From Saccoglossus kowalevskii (taxonomy: Eukaryota; Hemichordata; Enteropneusta; Harrimaniidae), in NCBI RefSeq assembly GCF_000003605.2, contig NW_003137801.1, forward strand, positions 1 through 32,744: a DNA stretch of 32,744 nt, read 5' to 3'. A program made the position numbers and the translations under genes. The notes below the pieces were generated by a model that was given only the letters and a program-made list of their open reading frames with translations, did not search any database and was not told where the DNA came from. This document shows positions 11,761-23,418 of the stretch, one piece after another; the stretch's first letter is position 1; each line of letters begins with the position of its first letter.

Positions 11761-12599
11761 ACACATAGTTAAGACAGCTAGTCCATCTCTGCCAGCACAA
11801 AGTCAAGAGCGCTAATCCATCTCTGCCAGCACACAGTCCAGACAGCTGATCCATCTCTGCCTGACACAGTCAAGACAGCTGATCCATCTCTGCCTGCACA
11901 CAGTCCAAACAGCTAATCCATCTCTGCCTACACACAGTACAACCAGCTAATCCATCTATGACTGCTCACATAGACCAGACAGCTAATCCATCTCTGCCTG
12001 CACACAGTCCAGACAGCTAATCCATCTCTGCCAGCACACAGTCCAGACAGCTAATCCGTCTCTGCCCACACACATTCCAGACAGCTAATCCATCTCTGCC
12101 CACACATAGTTAAGACAGCTAATCCATCTCTGCCAGCACTCAGTCCAGACAGCTAATCCATCTCTGCCAGCACACAGTCCAGACAGCTAATCCATTTCTG
12201 CAGGCACACAGTCCAGACAGCTAATCCATTTCTGCGGGCACACAGTCCAGACAGCTAATCCATCTCTGCCTGCACACAGTACAGGCAGCTAATCCATCTC
12301 TGCCTGCACACAGTCAAACGGCTAATACATCTTTGCCAGCACAAAGTCAAGAGCGCTAATCCATCTCTGCCAGCACACAGTCAAGACAGCTAATCTTTTT
12401 CTGCCTGCACACAGTCCTGACAGCTAATCCATCTCTGCCCACACACAGTCAAGACAGCTAAGCCATCTCTTCCTGCACACACAGTCAAGACAGCTAAGCC
12501 ATCTCTTCCTGCACACAGTCCAAACAGCTAATCCATTTCTGCCTGCACACAGTCCAGACAGCTAATCCATCTCTGCCCACACACAGTCAAGACAGCTAA
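11761..12599. repeat. R duplication with rare variants, copy 1
   Basis: This block corresponds to 17049-17888 (offset 5,288-5,289). Both copies carry the rare variants CATAGACC, TAATACATCTTTGCC, TAATCTTTTTCTG and CTCTTCCTGC, which occur together nowhere else. Roughly ten substitutions separate the copies, so this duplication is older than the 888-bp and 1,000-bp ones. The GCTGATCC, CCTGACACAG, GCTGATCC triplet starts at 11841. Confidence 0.85.
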
Positions 12600-13351
12600 T
12601 CCATCTCTGCCCACACATAGTTAAGACAGCTAATCCATCTCTGCCAGCACAAAGTCAAGAGCGCTAATCCATCTCTGCCAGCACACAGTCCAGACAGCTG
12701 ATCCATCTCTGCCTCCACACAGTCAAGACAGCTAATCCATCTCTGCCCACACACAGTCAAGACAGCTAAGCCATCTCTGTCTGCACACAGTCCAAACAGC
12801 TAATCCATCTCTGCCTACACACAGTACAACCAGCTAATCCATCTCTGACTGCTCACATAGTCCAGACAGCTAATCCATCTCTGCCTGCACACAGTCCAGA
12901 CAGCTAACCCCTCTCTGCCCACACACAGTCCAGACAGCTAATCCATCTCTGCCCACACATAGTTAAGACAGCTAATCCATCTCTGCCAGCACTCAGTCCA
13001 GACAGCTAATCCATCTCTGGCAGCACACAGTCCAGACAGCTAATCCATTTCTGCGGGCACACAGTCCAGACAGCTAATCCATCTCTGCCTGCACACAGTA
13101 CAGGCAGCTAATCCATCTCTGCCTGCACACAGTCAAACAGCTAATCCATCTCTGCCAGCACAAAGTCAAGAGCGCTAATCCATCTCTGCCAGCACACAGT
13201 CAAGACAGCTAACCCATCTCTGCCCACACACAGTCAAGACAGCTAAGCCATCTCTGCCTGCACACAGTCCAAACAGCTAATCCATTTCTGCCTGCACACA
13301 GTCCAGATAGCTAATCCATCTCTGCCCACGCACAGATAAGCCATCTCTGCC
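12600..13351. repeat. R segments and S start
   Basis: It contains TAGTTAAG, CAAGAGCG, GCTGATCC, an R start at 12836, CAGCACTCAG, GCGGGC, CACAGTACAGGC and a 25-bp truncated monomer at 13327. TAACCCCTC near 12906 is private. No gene or unique DNA is present. Confidence 0.75.
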
Positions 13352-14239
13352 TGCACACAGTCAAGACAGCTAATCCATCTCTGCCTACACACAGTACAAC
13401 CAGCTAATCCATCTCTGACTGCTCACATAGTCCAGACAGCTAATCCATCTCTGCCTGCACACAGTCCAGACAGCTAATCCATCTCTGCCGGCACACAGTC
13501 CAGACAGCTAATCCATCTCTGCCCACACACAGTCCAGACAGCTAATCCATCTCTGCCCACACATAGTTAAGACAGCTAATCCATCTCTGCCAGCACTCAG
13601 TCCAGACAGCTAATCCATCTCTGGCAGCACACAGTCCAGACAGCTAATCCATTTCTGCAGGCACACAGTCCAGACAGCTAATCCATTTCTGCGGGCACAC
13701 AGTCCAGACAGCTAATCCATCTCTGCCTGCACACAGTACAGGCAGCTAATCCATCTCTGCCTGCACACAGTCAAACAGCTAATCCATCTCTGCCAGCACA
13801 AAGTCAAGAGCGCTAATCCATCTCTGCCAGCACACAGTCAAGACAGCTAATCCATCTCTGCCTGCACACAGTCAAGACAGCTAATCCATCTCTGCCCACA
13901 CACAGTCAAGACAGCTAAGCCATCTCTGCCTGCACACAGTCCAAACAGCTAATCCATTTCTGCCTGCACACAGTCCAGATAGCTAATCCATCTCTGCCCA
14001 CGCACAGATAAGCCATCTCTGCCTGCACACAGTCAAGACAGCTAATCCATCTCTGCCTGCACACAGTCAAGACAGCTAATCCATCTCTGCCTGCACACAT
14101 TCCAGATAGCTAATCCATCTCTGCCCACACACAGTCAAGACAGCTAATCCATCTCTGCCTGACACAGTCCAGACAGCTAATCCATCTCTGCCTGACACAG
14201 TCCAGACAGCTAATCCATCTCTGCCTGCACACATAGCAT
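13352..14239. repeat. 888-bp R+S duplication, copy 2
   Basis: Partner of 9212-10099. It differs by CCGGC for CCAGC, CACAGTACAGGC for CATAGTACAGGC, CACATTCC for CACAGTCC, and CCTGACACAG for TCTGACACAG. Unlike the other S copies it ends in an intact 41-bp marker (14235), so its similarity to copy 1 stops exactly at the marker. Confidence 0.9.
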
Positions 14240-14653
14240 AGTCCAGACATCTAATCCATCTCTGCCGGCACACAGTTCAAACAGCTAATCCATCTCTGAC
14301 TGCACACATAGTCCAGACAGCTAATCCATCTCTGCCAGCACAAAGTCCAGACAGCTAATTCATCTCTGCCAGCACACAGTCCAGACAGCTAATCCATCTC
14401 TGACTGCACACATAGTCCAGACAGCTAATCCATCTCTGACTGCACACATAGTCCAGACAGCTAATCCATCTCTGCCTGCACACAGTACAACCAGCTAATC
14501 CATCTCTGACTGCACACATAGTCCAGACAGCTAATCCATCTCTGCCTGCACACAGTCCAGACAGCTAATCCATCTCTGCCAGCACACAGTCCAGACAGCT
14601 AATCCATCTCTGCCCACACACAGTCCAGACAGCTAATCCATCTCTGCCCACAC
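14235..14653. repeat. H module preceded by S, then R
   Basis: This intact marker is preceded by S instead of T. H is 252 bp to the R start (14487), one 34-bp monomer short. CACAAAGTCC, TAATTCATC and TAATCCATC (replacing TAAACC) are local changes. Confidence 0.8.
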
Positions 14654-15075
14654 ATAGTTAAGACAGCTAATCCATCTCTGCCAGCACTCAGTCCAGACAG
14701 CTAATCCATTTCTGCCTGCACACAGTCCAGATAGCTAATCCATCTCTGCCTGCACACAGTCAAGACAGCTAATCCATCTCTGCCAGCACACAGTCAAGAC
14801 AGCTAATCGATCTCTGCCTGCACACAGTCCAGACAGCTAATCCATCTCTGACTGCACACATAATCCAGACAGCTAATCCATCTCTGCCTGCACACACAGT
14901 ACAGACAGCTAATCCATCTCTGCCAGCACACAGTCAAGACAGCTAATCCATCTCTGCCAGCACACAGTCAAGACAGCTAATCCATCTCTGCCTGCACACA
15001 CAGTACAGACAGCTAATCCATCTCTGCCAGCACACAGTCAAGACAGCTAATCCATCTCTGCCAGTACACAGTCCA
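14654..15075. repeat. Q module, copy 4
   Basis: Matches copy 2 (4441-4855) over about 415 bp with no difference I could see, including TAATCGATC, CACATAATCC and both CACACACAGTACAG monomers. It ends where CCAGTACACAGTCC replaces CCAGTACACAGTCAAG. Confidence 0.8.
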
Positions 15076-15825
15076 GACAGCTAATCCATCTCTGCCTGCA
15101 CATAGTACAGGCAGCTAATCCATTTCTGCCTGCACACAGTCAAACAGCTAATCCATCTCTGCCAGCAGAAAGTCAAGAGCGCTAATCCATCTCTGCCAGC
15201 ACACAGTCAAGACAGCTAATCCATCTCTGCCTGCACACAGTCCAGACAGCTAATCCATCTCTGCCTGCACATAGTACAGGCAGCTAATCCATCTCTGCCT
15301 GCACACAGTCAAACAGCTAATCCATCTCTGCCAGCACAAAGTCAAGAGCGCTAATCCATCTCTGCCAGCACACAGTCAAGACAGCTAATCCATCCCTGCC
15401 CACACACAGTCAAGACAGCTAAGCCATCTCTGCCTGCACACAGTCCAAACAGCTAATCCATTTCTGCCTGCACACAGTCCAGATAGCTAATCCATCTCTG
15501 CCCACGCACAGTCAAGACAGCTAATCCATCTCTGCCTGCACATAGTACAGGCAGCTAATCCATCTCTGCCTGCACACAGTCAAACAGCTAATCCATCTCT
15601 GCCAGCACAAAGTCAAGAGCGCTAATCCATCTCTGCCAGCACACAGTCAAGACAGCTAATCCATCTCTGCCAGCACACAGTCAAGACAGCTAATCGATCT
15701 CTGCCTGCACACAGTCCAGACAGCTAAGCCATCTCTGCCTGCACACAGTCCAGACAGCTAAGCCATCTCTGCCTGCACACAGTCCAGACAGCTAATCCAT
15801 TTCTGCAGGCACACAGTCCAGACAG
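15076..15825. repeat. Repeated CATAGTACAGGC trimers and TAAGCC run
   Basis: The CACATAGTACAGGC monomer followed by a 33-bp CAAAC monomer and a CAAGAGCG monomer occurs three times. The first has GCCAGCAGAAAG (shared with 6113). CCATCCCTGCC at 15391 is shared with 18736. The segment from about 15241 parallels 18570 onward and, in part, 21160 onward. Confidence 0.75.
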
Positions 15826-16577
15826 CTAATCCATCTCTGTCTGCACACAGTACAGACAGCTAATCCATCTCTGCCTGCACACAGTCAAACAGCTAATCCA
15901 TCTCTGCCAGCACACAGTCAAGAGCGCTAATCCATCTCTGCCAGCACACAGTCCACACAGCTGATCCATCTCTGCCGGCACACAGTCAAGACAGCTAATC
16001 CATCTCTGCCTGCACACAGTCAAGACAGCTAATCCATCTCTGCCCACACACAGTCAAGACAGCTAAGCCATCTCTGCCTGCACACAGTCCAAACAGCTAA
16101 TCCATTTCTGCCTGCACACAGTCCAGATAGCTAATCCATCTCTGCCCACGCACAGTCAAGACAGCTAAGCCATCTCTGCCTGCACATATTCCAAACAGCT
16201 AATCCATCTCTGCCTGCACACAGCCAAGACAGCTAATCCATCTCTGCTAGCACACAGTCAAGACAGCTAATCCATCTCTGCCTGCACACATAGCATAGTC
16301 CAGACATCTAATCCATCTCTGCCGGCACACAGTTCAAACAGCTAATCCATCTCTGACTGCACACATAGTCCAGACAGCTAATCCATCTCTGCCAGCACAC
16401 AGTCCAGACAGCTAATCCATCTCTGCCAGCACACAGTCCAGACAGCTAAACCATCTCTGCCGGCACACAGTCCAGACAGCTAATCCATCTCTGTCTGCAC
16501 ACATAGTCCAGACAGCTAATCCATCTCTGACTGCACACATAATCCAGACAGCTAATCCATCTCTGCCTGCACACAGT
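15826..16577. repeat. T (466 bp) plus full H (286 bp)
   Basis: Complete T/H composite of 752 bp. T carries CAGTCCACACAG, shared with the copies at 2760 and 21744, but not their GCACAAAGTCC. The marker is at 16292. H has CACATAATCC in place of CACATAGTCC in its last ACTGC monomer. Confidence 0.85.
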
Positions 16578-17048
16578 ACAACCAGCTAATCCATCTCTGA
16601 CTGCTCACATAGTCCAGACAGCTAATCCATCTCTGCCTGCACACAGTCCAGACAGCTAATCCATCTTTGCCAGCACACAGTCCAGACAGCTAATCCATCT
16701 CTGCCCACACACAGTCCAGACAGCTAATCCATCTCTGCCCACACATAGTTAAGACAGCTAGTCCATCTCTGCCAGCACAAAGTCAAGAGCGCTAATCCAT
16801 CTCTGCCAGCACACAGTCAAGACAGCTGATCCATCTCTGCCTGCACACAGTCCAAACAGCTAATCCATCTCTGCCTACACACAGTACAACCAGCTAATCC
16901 ATCTCTGACTGCTCACATAGTCCAGACAGCTAATCCATCTCTGCCTGCACACAGTCCAGACAGCTAATCCATCTCTGCCAGCACACAGTCCAGACAGCTA
17001 ATCCATCTCTGCCCACACACAGTCCAGACAGCTAATCAATCTCTGCCC
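16578..17048. repeat. R segments
   Basis: R starts at 16578 and 16886, 308 bp apart. It contains CATCTTTGCC, a GCTGATCC monomer, CCTACACACAG and TAATCAATC. The order matches 26342-26860. Confidence 0.75.
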
Positions 17049-17888
17049 ACACATAGTTAAGACAGCTAGTCCATCTCTGCCAGCACAAAGTCAAGAGCGC
17101 TAATCCATCTCTGCCAGCACACAGTCCAGACAGCTGATCCATCTCTGCCTGACACAGTCAAGACAGCTGATCCATCTCTGCCTGCACACAGTCCAAACAG
17201 CTAATCCATCTCTGCCTACACACAGTACAACCAGCTAATCCATCTCTGACTGCTCACATAGACCAGACAGCTAATCCATCTCTGCCTGCACACAGTCCAG
17301 ACAGCTAATCCATCTCTGCCAGCACACAGTCCAGACAGCTAATCCATCTCTGCCCACACACAGTCCAGACAGCTAATCCATCTCTGCCCACACATAGTTA
17401 AGACAGCTAATCCATCTCTGCCAGCACTCAGTCCAGACAGCTAATCCATCTCTGCCAGCACACAGTCCAGACAGCTAATCCATTTCTGCAGGCACACAGT
17501 CCAGACAGCTAATCCATTTCTGCGGGCACACAGTCCAGACAGCTAATCCATCTCTGCCTGCACACAGTACAGGCAGCTAATCCATCTCTGCCTGCACACA
17601 GTCAAACAGCTAATACATCTTTGCCAGCACAAAGTCAAGAGCGCTAATCCATCTCTGCCAGCACACAGTCAAGACAGCTAATCTTTTTCTGCCTGCACCC
17701 AGTCCAGACAGCTAATCCATTTCTGCCCACACACAGTCAAGACAGCTAAGCCATCTCTTCCTGCACACACAGTCAAGACAGCTAAGCCATCTCTTCATGC
17801 ACACAGTCCAAACAGCTAATCCATTTCTGCCTGCACACAGTCCAGACAGCTAATCCATCTCTGCCCACACACAGTCAAGACAGCTAAG
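17049..17888. repeat. R duplication with rare variants, copy 2
   Basis: Partner of 11761-12599. It carries TAATACATCTTTGCC, TAATCTTTTTCTG and CTCTTCCTGC in the same order. The GCTGATCC/CCTGACACAG triplet starts at 17129, 5,288 bp from 11841. Confidence 0.85.
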
Positions 17889-18089
17889 TCATCTCTTCCT
17901 GCACACAGTCCGAACAGCTAATCCATTTCTGCCTGCACACAGTCCAGACAGCTAATCCATCTCTGCCCACACACAGTCAAGACAGCTAAGCCATCTCTTC
18001 CTGCACACAGTCCAAACAGCTAATCCATTTCTGCCTGCACACAGTCCAGATAGCTAATCCATCTCTGCCCACGCACAGCTAAGCCATCT
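17784..18089. repeat. Local 102-bp trimer amplification
   Basis: A three-monomer unit (TAAGCC with CTCTTC, then CCAAACAG, then CATTTCTG with CCAGACAG or CCAGATAG) repeats at about 17784, 17886 and 17988, each 102 bp apart. The copies differ by single changes (CTCTTCATGC, TAAGTC, CCGAACAG). The last unit runs into CACGCACAGCTAAGCC at 18070, a 25-bp shortened monomer. Confidence 0.8.
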
Positions 18090-19135
18090 CTGCCTGCACA
18101 CAGTCCAGACAGCTAATCCATCTCTGCCAGCACACAGTCCTTGACAGCTAATCCATCTCTGCCAGCACACAGTCCAGACAGCTAAACCATCTCTGCCGGC
18201 ACACAGTCCAGACAGCTAATCCATCTCTGACTGCACACATAGTCCAGACAGCTAATCCATCTCTGCCTGCACACAGTACAACCAGCTAATCCATCTCTGA
18301 CTGCTCACATAGTCCAGACAGCTAATCCATCTCTGCCTGCACACAGTCCAGACAGCTAATCCATCTCTGCCAGCACACAGTCCAGACAGCTAATCCATCT
18401 CTGCCCACACACAGTCCAGACAGCTAATCCATCTCTGCCCACACATAGTTAAGACAGCTAGTCCATCTCTGCCAGCACAAAGTCAAGAGCGCTAATCCAT
18501 CTCTGGCAGCACACAGTCCAGAAAGCTAATCCATTTCTGCAGGCACACAGTCCAGACAGCTAATCCATCTCTGCCTGCACACAGTCCAGACAGCTAATCC
18601 ATCTCTGCCTGCACATAGTACAGGCAGCTAATCCATCTCTGCCTGCACACAGTCAAACAGCTAATCCATCTCTGCCAGCACAAAGTCAAGAGCGCTAATC
18701 CATCTCTGCCAGCACACAGTCAAGACAGCTAATCCATCCCTGCCCACACACAGTCAAGACAGCTAAGCCATCTCTGCCTGCACACAGTCCAAACAGCTAA
18801 TCCATTTCTGCCTGCACACAGTCCAGATAGCTAATCCATCTCTGCCCACGCACAGTCAAGACAGCTAATCCATCTCTGCCTGCACATAGTACAGGCAGCT
18901 AATCCATCTCTGCCTGCACACAGTCAAACAGCTAATCCATCTCTGCCAGCACAAAGTCAAGAGCGCTAATCCATCTCTGCCAGCACACAGTCAAGACAGC
19001 TAATCCATCTCTGCCAGCACACAGTCAAGACAGCTAATCGATCTCTGCCTGCACACAGTCCAGACAGCTAAGCCATCTCTGCCTGCACACAGTCCAGACA
19101 GCTAATCCATTTCTGCAGGCACACAGTCCAGACAG
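18090..19135. repeat. H-like fragment, R and TAAGCC run
   Basis: The right part of H (TAAACC, CCGGC, ACTGC) appears without its marker, then an R start at 18278. A private insertion reads CACAGTCCTTGACAG near 18131. From about 18570 it parallels 15241 onward, including CCATCCCTGCC. Compared with the 15.7-kb copy, one TAAGCC monomer is missing before T, so the offset changes from 3,344 to 3,310 bp. Confidence 0.75.
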
Positions 19136-19851
19136 CTAATCCATCTCTGTCTGCACACAGTACAGACAGCTAATCCATCTCTGCCTGCACACAGTCAAAC
19201 AGCTAATCCATCTCTGCCAGCACACAGTCAAGAGCGCTAATCCATCTCTGCCAGCACACAGTCCAGACAGCTGATCCATCTCTGCCGGCACACAGTCAAG
19301 ACAGCTAATCCATCTCTGCCTGCACACAGTCAAGACAGCTAATCCATCTCTGCCCACACACAGTCAAGACAGCTAAGCCATCTCTGCCTGCACACAGTCC
19401 AAACAGCTAATCCATTTCTGCCTGCACACAGTCCAGATAGCTAATCCATCTCTGCCCACGCACAGTCAAGACAGCTAAGCCATCTCTGCCTGCACATATT
19501 CCAAACAGCTAATCCATCTCTGCCTGCACACAGCCAAGACAGCTAATCCATCTTTGCTAGCACACAGTCAAGACAGCTAATCCATCTCTGCCTGCACACA
19601 TAGCATAGTCCAGACATCTAATCCATCTCTGCCGGCACACAGTTCAAACAGCTAATCCATCTCTGACTGCACACATAGTCCAGACAGCTAATCCATCTCT
19701 GCCAGCACACAGTCCAGACAGCTAATCCATCTCTGCCAGCACACAGTCCAGACAGCTAAACCATCTCTGCCGGCACACAGTCCAGACAGCTAATCCATCT
19801 CTGACTGCACACATAGTCCAGACAGCTAATCCATCTCTGCCTGCACACAGT
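19136..19851. repeat. T (466 bp) plus H shortened to 250 bp
   Basis: T ends at the marker at 19602. CATCTTTGCTAGC is a private change near the end of T. H lacks the 36-bp GTCTGC/CACACATAG monomer, the same length as the H at the window start. Confidence 0.85.
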
Positions 19852-20565
19852 ACAACCAGCTAATCCATCTCTGACTGCTCACATAGTCCAGACAGCTAAT
19901 CCATCTCTGCCTGCACACAGTACAGACAGCTAATCCATCTCTGCCAGCACACAGTCCAGACAGCTAATCCATCTCTGCCCACACACAGTCCAGACAGCTA
20001 ATCCATCTCTGCCCACACATAGTTAAGACAGCTAGTCGATCTCTGCCAGCACAAAGTCAAGAGCGCTAATCCATCTCTGGCAGCACACAGTCCAGACAGC
20101 TAATCCATTTCTGCAGGCACACAGTCCAGACAGCTAATCCATCTCTGCCTGCACACAGTCCAGACAGCTAATCCATCTCTGCCTGCACATAGTACAGGCA
20201 GCTAATCCATCTCTGCCTGCACACAGTCAAACAGCTAATCCATCTCTGCCAGCACAAAGTCAAGAGCGCTAATCCATCTCTGCCAGCACACAGTCAAGAC
20301 AGCTAATCCATCTCTGCCCACACACAGTCAAGACAGCTAAGCCATCTCTGCCTGCACACAGTCCAAACAGCTAATCCATTTCTGCCTGCACACAGTCCAG
20401 ATAGCTAATCCATCTCTGCCCACGCACAGTCAAGACAGATAAGCCATCTCTGCCTGCACATATTCCAAACAGCTAATCCATCTCTGCCTGCACACAGCCA
20501 AGACAGCTAATCCATCTCTGCTAGCACACAGTCAAGACAGCTAATCCATCTCTGCCTGCACACAT
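19852..20565. repeat. 714-bp R plus right half of T
   Basis: Same length and order as 3408-4121. It includes TAGTCGATC (shared with position 432) and a full-length CACGCACAGTCAAGACAGATAAGCC-type monomer near 20429, whose AGATAAGCC ending is otherwise seen only in the 25-bp truncated monomers. Described in pieces: CACGCACAG, then TCAAGACAG, then ATAAGCC. Confidence 0.85.
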
Positions 20566-21743
20566 AGCATAGTCCAGACATCTAATCCATCTCTGCCGGC
20601 ACACAGTTCAAACAGCTAATCCATCTCTGACTGCACACATAGTCCAGACAGCTAATCCATCTCTGCCAGCACACAGTCCAGACAGCTAATCCATCTCTGC
20701 CAGCACACAGTCCAGACAGCTAAACCATCTCTGCCGGCACACAGTCCAGACAGCTAATCCATCTCTGTCTGCACACATAGTCCAGACAGCTAATCCATCT
20801 CTGACTGTATACATAGTCCAGACAGCTAATCCATCTCTGCCTGCACACAGTACAACCAGCTAATCCATCTCTGACTGCTCACATAGTCCAGACAGCTAAT
20901 CCATCTCTGCCTGCACACAGTCCAGACAGCTAATCCATCTCTGCCAGCACACAGTCCAGACAGCTAATCCATCTCTGCCCACACACAGTCCAGACAGCTA
21001 ATCCATCTCTGCCCACACATAGTTAAGACAGCTAGTCCATCTCTGCCAGCACAAAGTCAAGAGCGCTAATCCATCTCTGGCAGCACACAGTCCAGACAGC
21101 TAATCCATTTCTGCAGGCACACAGTCCAGACAGCTAATCCATCTCTGCCTGCACACAGTCCAGACAGCTAATCCATCTCTGCCTGCACATAGTACAGGCA
21201 GCTAATCCATCTCTGCCTGCACACAGTCAAACAGCTAATCCATCTCTGCCAGCACAAAGTCAAGAGCGCTAATCCATCTCTGCCAGCACACAGTCAAGAC
21301 AGCTAATCCATCTCTGCCCACACACAGTCAAGACAGCTAAGCCATCTCTGCCTGCACACAGTCCAAACAGCTAATCCATTTCTGCCTGCACACAGTCCAG
21401 ATAGCTAATCCATCTCTGCCCACGCACAGTCAAGACAGCTAATCCATCTCTGCCTGCACATAGTACAGGCAGCTAATCCATCTCTGCCTGCACACAGTCA
21501 AACAGCTAATCCATCTCTGCCAGCACAAAGTCAAGAGCGCTAATCCATCTCTGCCAGCACACAGTCAAGACAGCTAATCCATCTCTGCCAGCACACAGTC
21601 AAGACAGCTAATCGATCTCTGCCTGCACACAGTCCAGACAGCTAAGCCATCTCTGCCTGCACACAGTCCAGACAGCTAAGCCATCTCTGCCTGCACACAG
21701 TCCAGACAGCTAATCCATTTCTGCAGGCACACAGTCCAGACAG
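20566..21743. repeat. H (286 bp), R and TAAGCC run
   Basis: Intact marker at 20566 and a standard H with ACTGTATACATAG at 20803. R starts at 20852 and continues through CACATAGTACAGGC (twice), TAATCGATC, two TAAGCC and CATTTCTGCAGG, the fixed left neighbour of T. Confidence 0.8.
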
Positions 21744-22170
21744 CTAATCCATCTCTGTCTGCACACAGTACAGACAGCTAATCCATCTCTGCCTGCACAC
21801 AGTCAAACAGCTAATCCATCTCTGCCAGCACACAGTCAAGAGCGCTAATCCATCTCTGCCAGCACACAGTCCACACAGCTGATCCATCTCTGCCGGCACA
21901 CAGTCAAGACAGCTAATCCATCTCTGCCTGCACACAGTCAAGACAGCTAATCCATCTCTGCCCACACACAGTCAAGACAGCTAAGCCATCTCTGCCTGCA
22001 CAAAGTCCAAACAGCTAATCTATTTCTGCCTGCACACAGTCCAGATAGCTAATCCATCTCTGCCCACGCACAGTCAAGACAGCTAAGCCATCTCTGCCTG
22101 CACATATTCCAAACAGCTAATCCATCTCTGCCTGCACACAGCCAAGACAGCTAATCCATCTCTGCTAGCA
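21744..22170. repeat. T module losing its marker
   Basis: It has the CAGTCCACACAG and GCACAAAGTCC variants found together only in the copy at 2760, about 19 kb away. TAATCTATTTC near 22018 is private. T ends at CTAGCACACAG without the following CACACATAGCATAG marker; a rearranged H follows. Confidence 0.85.
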
Positions 22171-22425
22171 CACAGTCAGACAGCTAATCCATCTCTGCCA
22201 GCACACAGTCCAGACAGCTAAACCATCTCTGCCGGCACACAGTCCAGACAGCTAATCCATCTCTGTCTGCACACATAGTCCAGACGCTAATCGCAGCTCT
22301 GACTGTATACATAGTCCAGACAGCTAATCCATCTCTGCCGGCACACAGTTCAAAACAGCTAATCCATCTCTGACTGCACACATAGTCCAGACAGCTAATC
22401 CATCTCTGCCAGCACACAGTCAAGA
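22171..22425. repeat. Scrambled H segment
   Basis: After T, the later part of H (TAAACC, CCGGC, GTCTGC, ACTGTATACATAG) comes before the early part (CCGGC with CAGTTCAAAAC, ACTGC). The marker is missing. At the inner join the sequence CAGACGCTAATCGCAGCTCTG (22281-22301) does not fit any monomer class. This looks like a recombination scar. Confidence 0.75.
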
Positions 22426-22666
22426 CAGCTAATCCATCTCTGCCTGCACACAGTCAAGACAGCTAATCCATCTCTGCCAGCACACAGTCCAGACAGCTAA
22501 TCCATCTCTGCCAGCACACAGTCCAGACAGCTAATCGATCTCTTCCTGCACACAGTCCAGACAGCTAAGCCATCTCTGCCTGCACACAGTCCAGACAGCT
22601 AAGCCATCTCTGCCTGCACACAGTCCAGACAGCTAATCCATTTCTGCAGGCACACAGTCCAGACAG

Positions 22667-23418
22667 CTAATCCATCTCTGTCTGCACATAGTACAGACAG
22701 CTAATCCATCTCTGCCTGCACACAGTCAAACAGCTAATCCATCTCTGCCAGCACACAGTCAAGAGCGCTAATCCATCTCTGCCAGCACACAGTCCAGACA
22801 GCTGATCCATCTCTGCCGGCACACAGTCAAGACAGCTAATCCATCTCTGCCTGCACACAGTCAAGACAGCTAATCCATCTCTGCCCACACACAGTCAAGA
22901 CAGCTAAGCCATCTCTGCCTGCACACAGTCCAAACAGCTAATCCATTTCTGCCTGCACACAGACCAGATAGTTAATCCATCTCTGCCCACGCACAGTCAA
23001 GACAGCTAAGCCATCTCTGCCTGCACATATTCCAAACAGCTAATCCATCTCTGCCTGCACACAGCCAAGACAGCTAATCCATCTCTGCTAGCACACAGTC
23101 AAGACAGCTAATCCATCTCTGCCTGCACACATAGCATAGTCCAGACATCTAATCCATCTCTGCCGGGACACAGTTCAAACAGCTAATCCATCTCTGACTG
23201 CACACATAGTCCAGACAGCTAATCCATCTCTGCCAGCACACAGTCCAGACAGCTAATCCATCTCTGCCAGCACACAGTCCAGACAGCTAAACCATCTCTG
23301 CCGGCACACAGTCCAGACAGCTAATCCATCTCTGTCTGCACACATAGTCCAGACAGCTAATCCATCTCTGACTGCACACATAGTCCAGACAGCTAATCCA
23401 TCTCTGCCTGCACACAGT
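22667..23418. repeat. T (466 bp) plus full H (286 bp)
   Basis: Complete composite. The segment before it (22426-22666) is CCAGC and TAAGCC monomers with CTCTTCC near 22541. Private changes are CACATAGTACAGAC in T (22685), CAGACCAGATAGTTAATCC (about 22961) and CCGGGACACAG in H. The marker is at 23133, 1,749 bp before the next. Confidence 0.85.

Noticed and set aside
12391-12405. Poly-T tract as a terminator or A-tail remnant (TAATCTTTTTCTG)
   Set aside because: Only five T in a row within an otherwise normal monomer, and copied at 17680 by duplication. It is a substitution variant.
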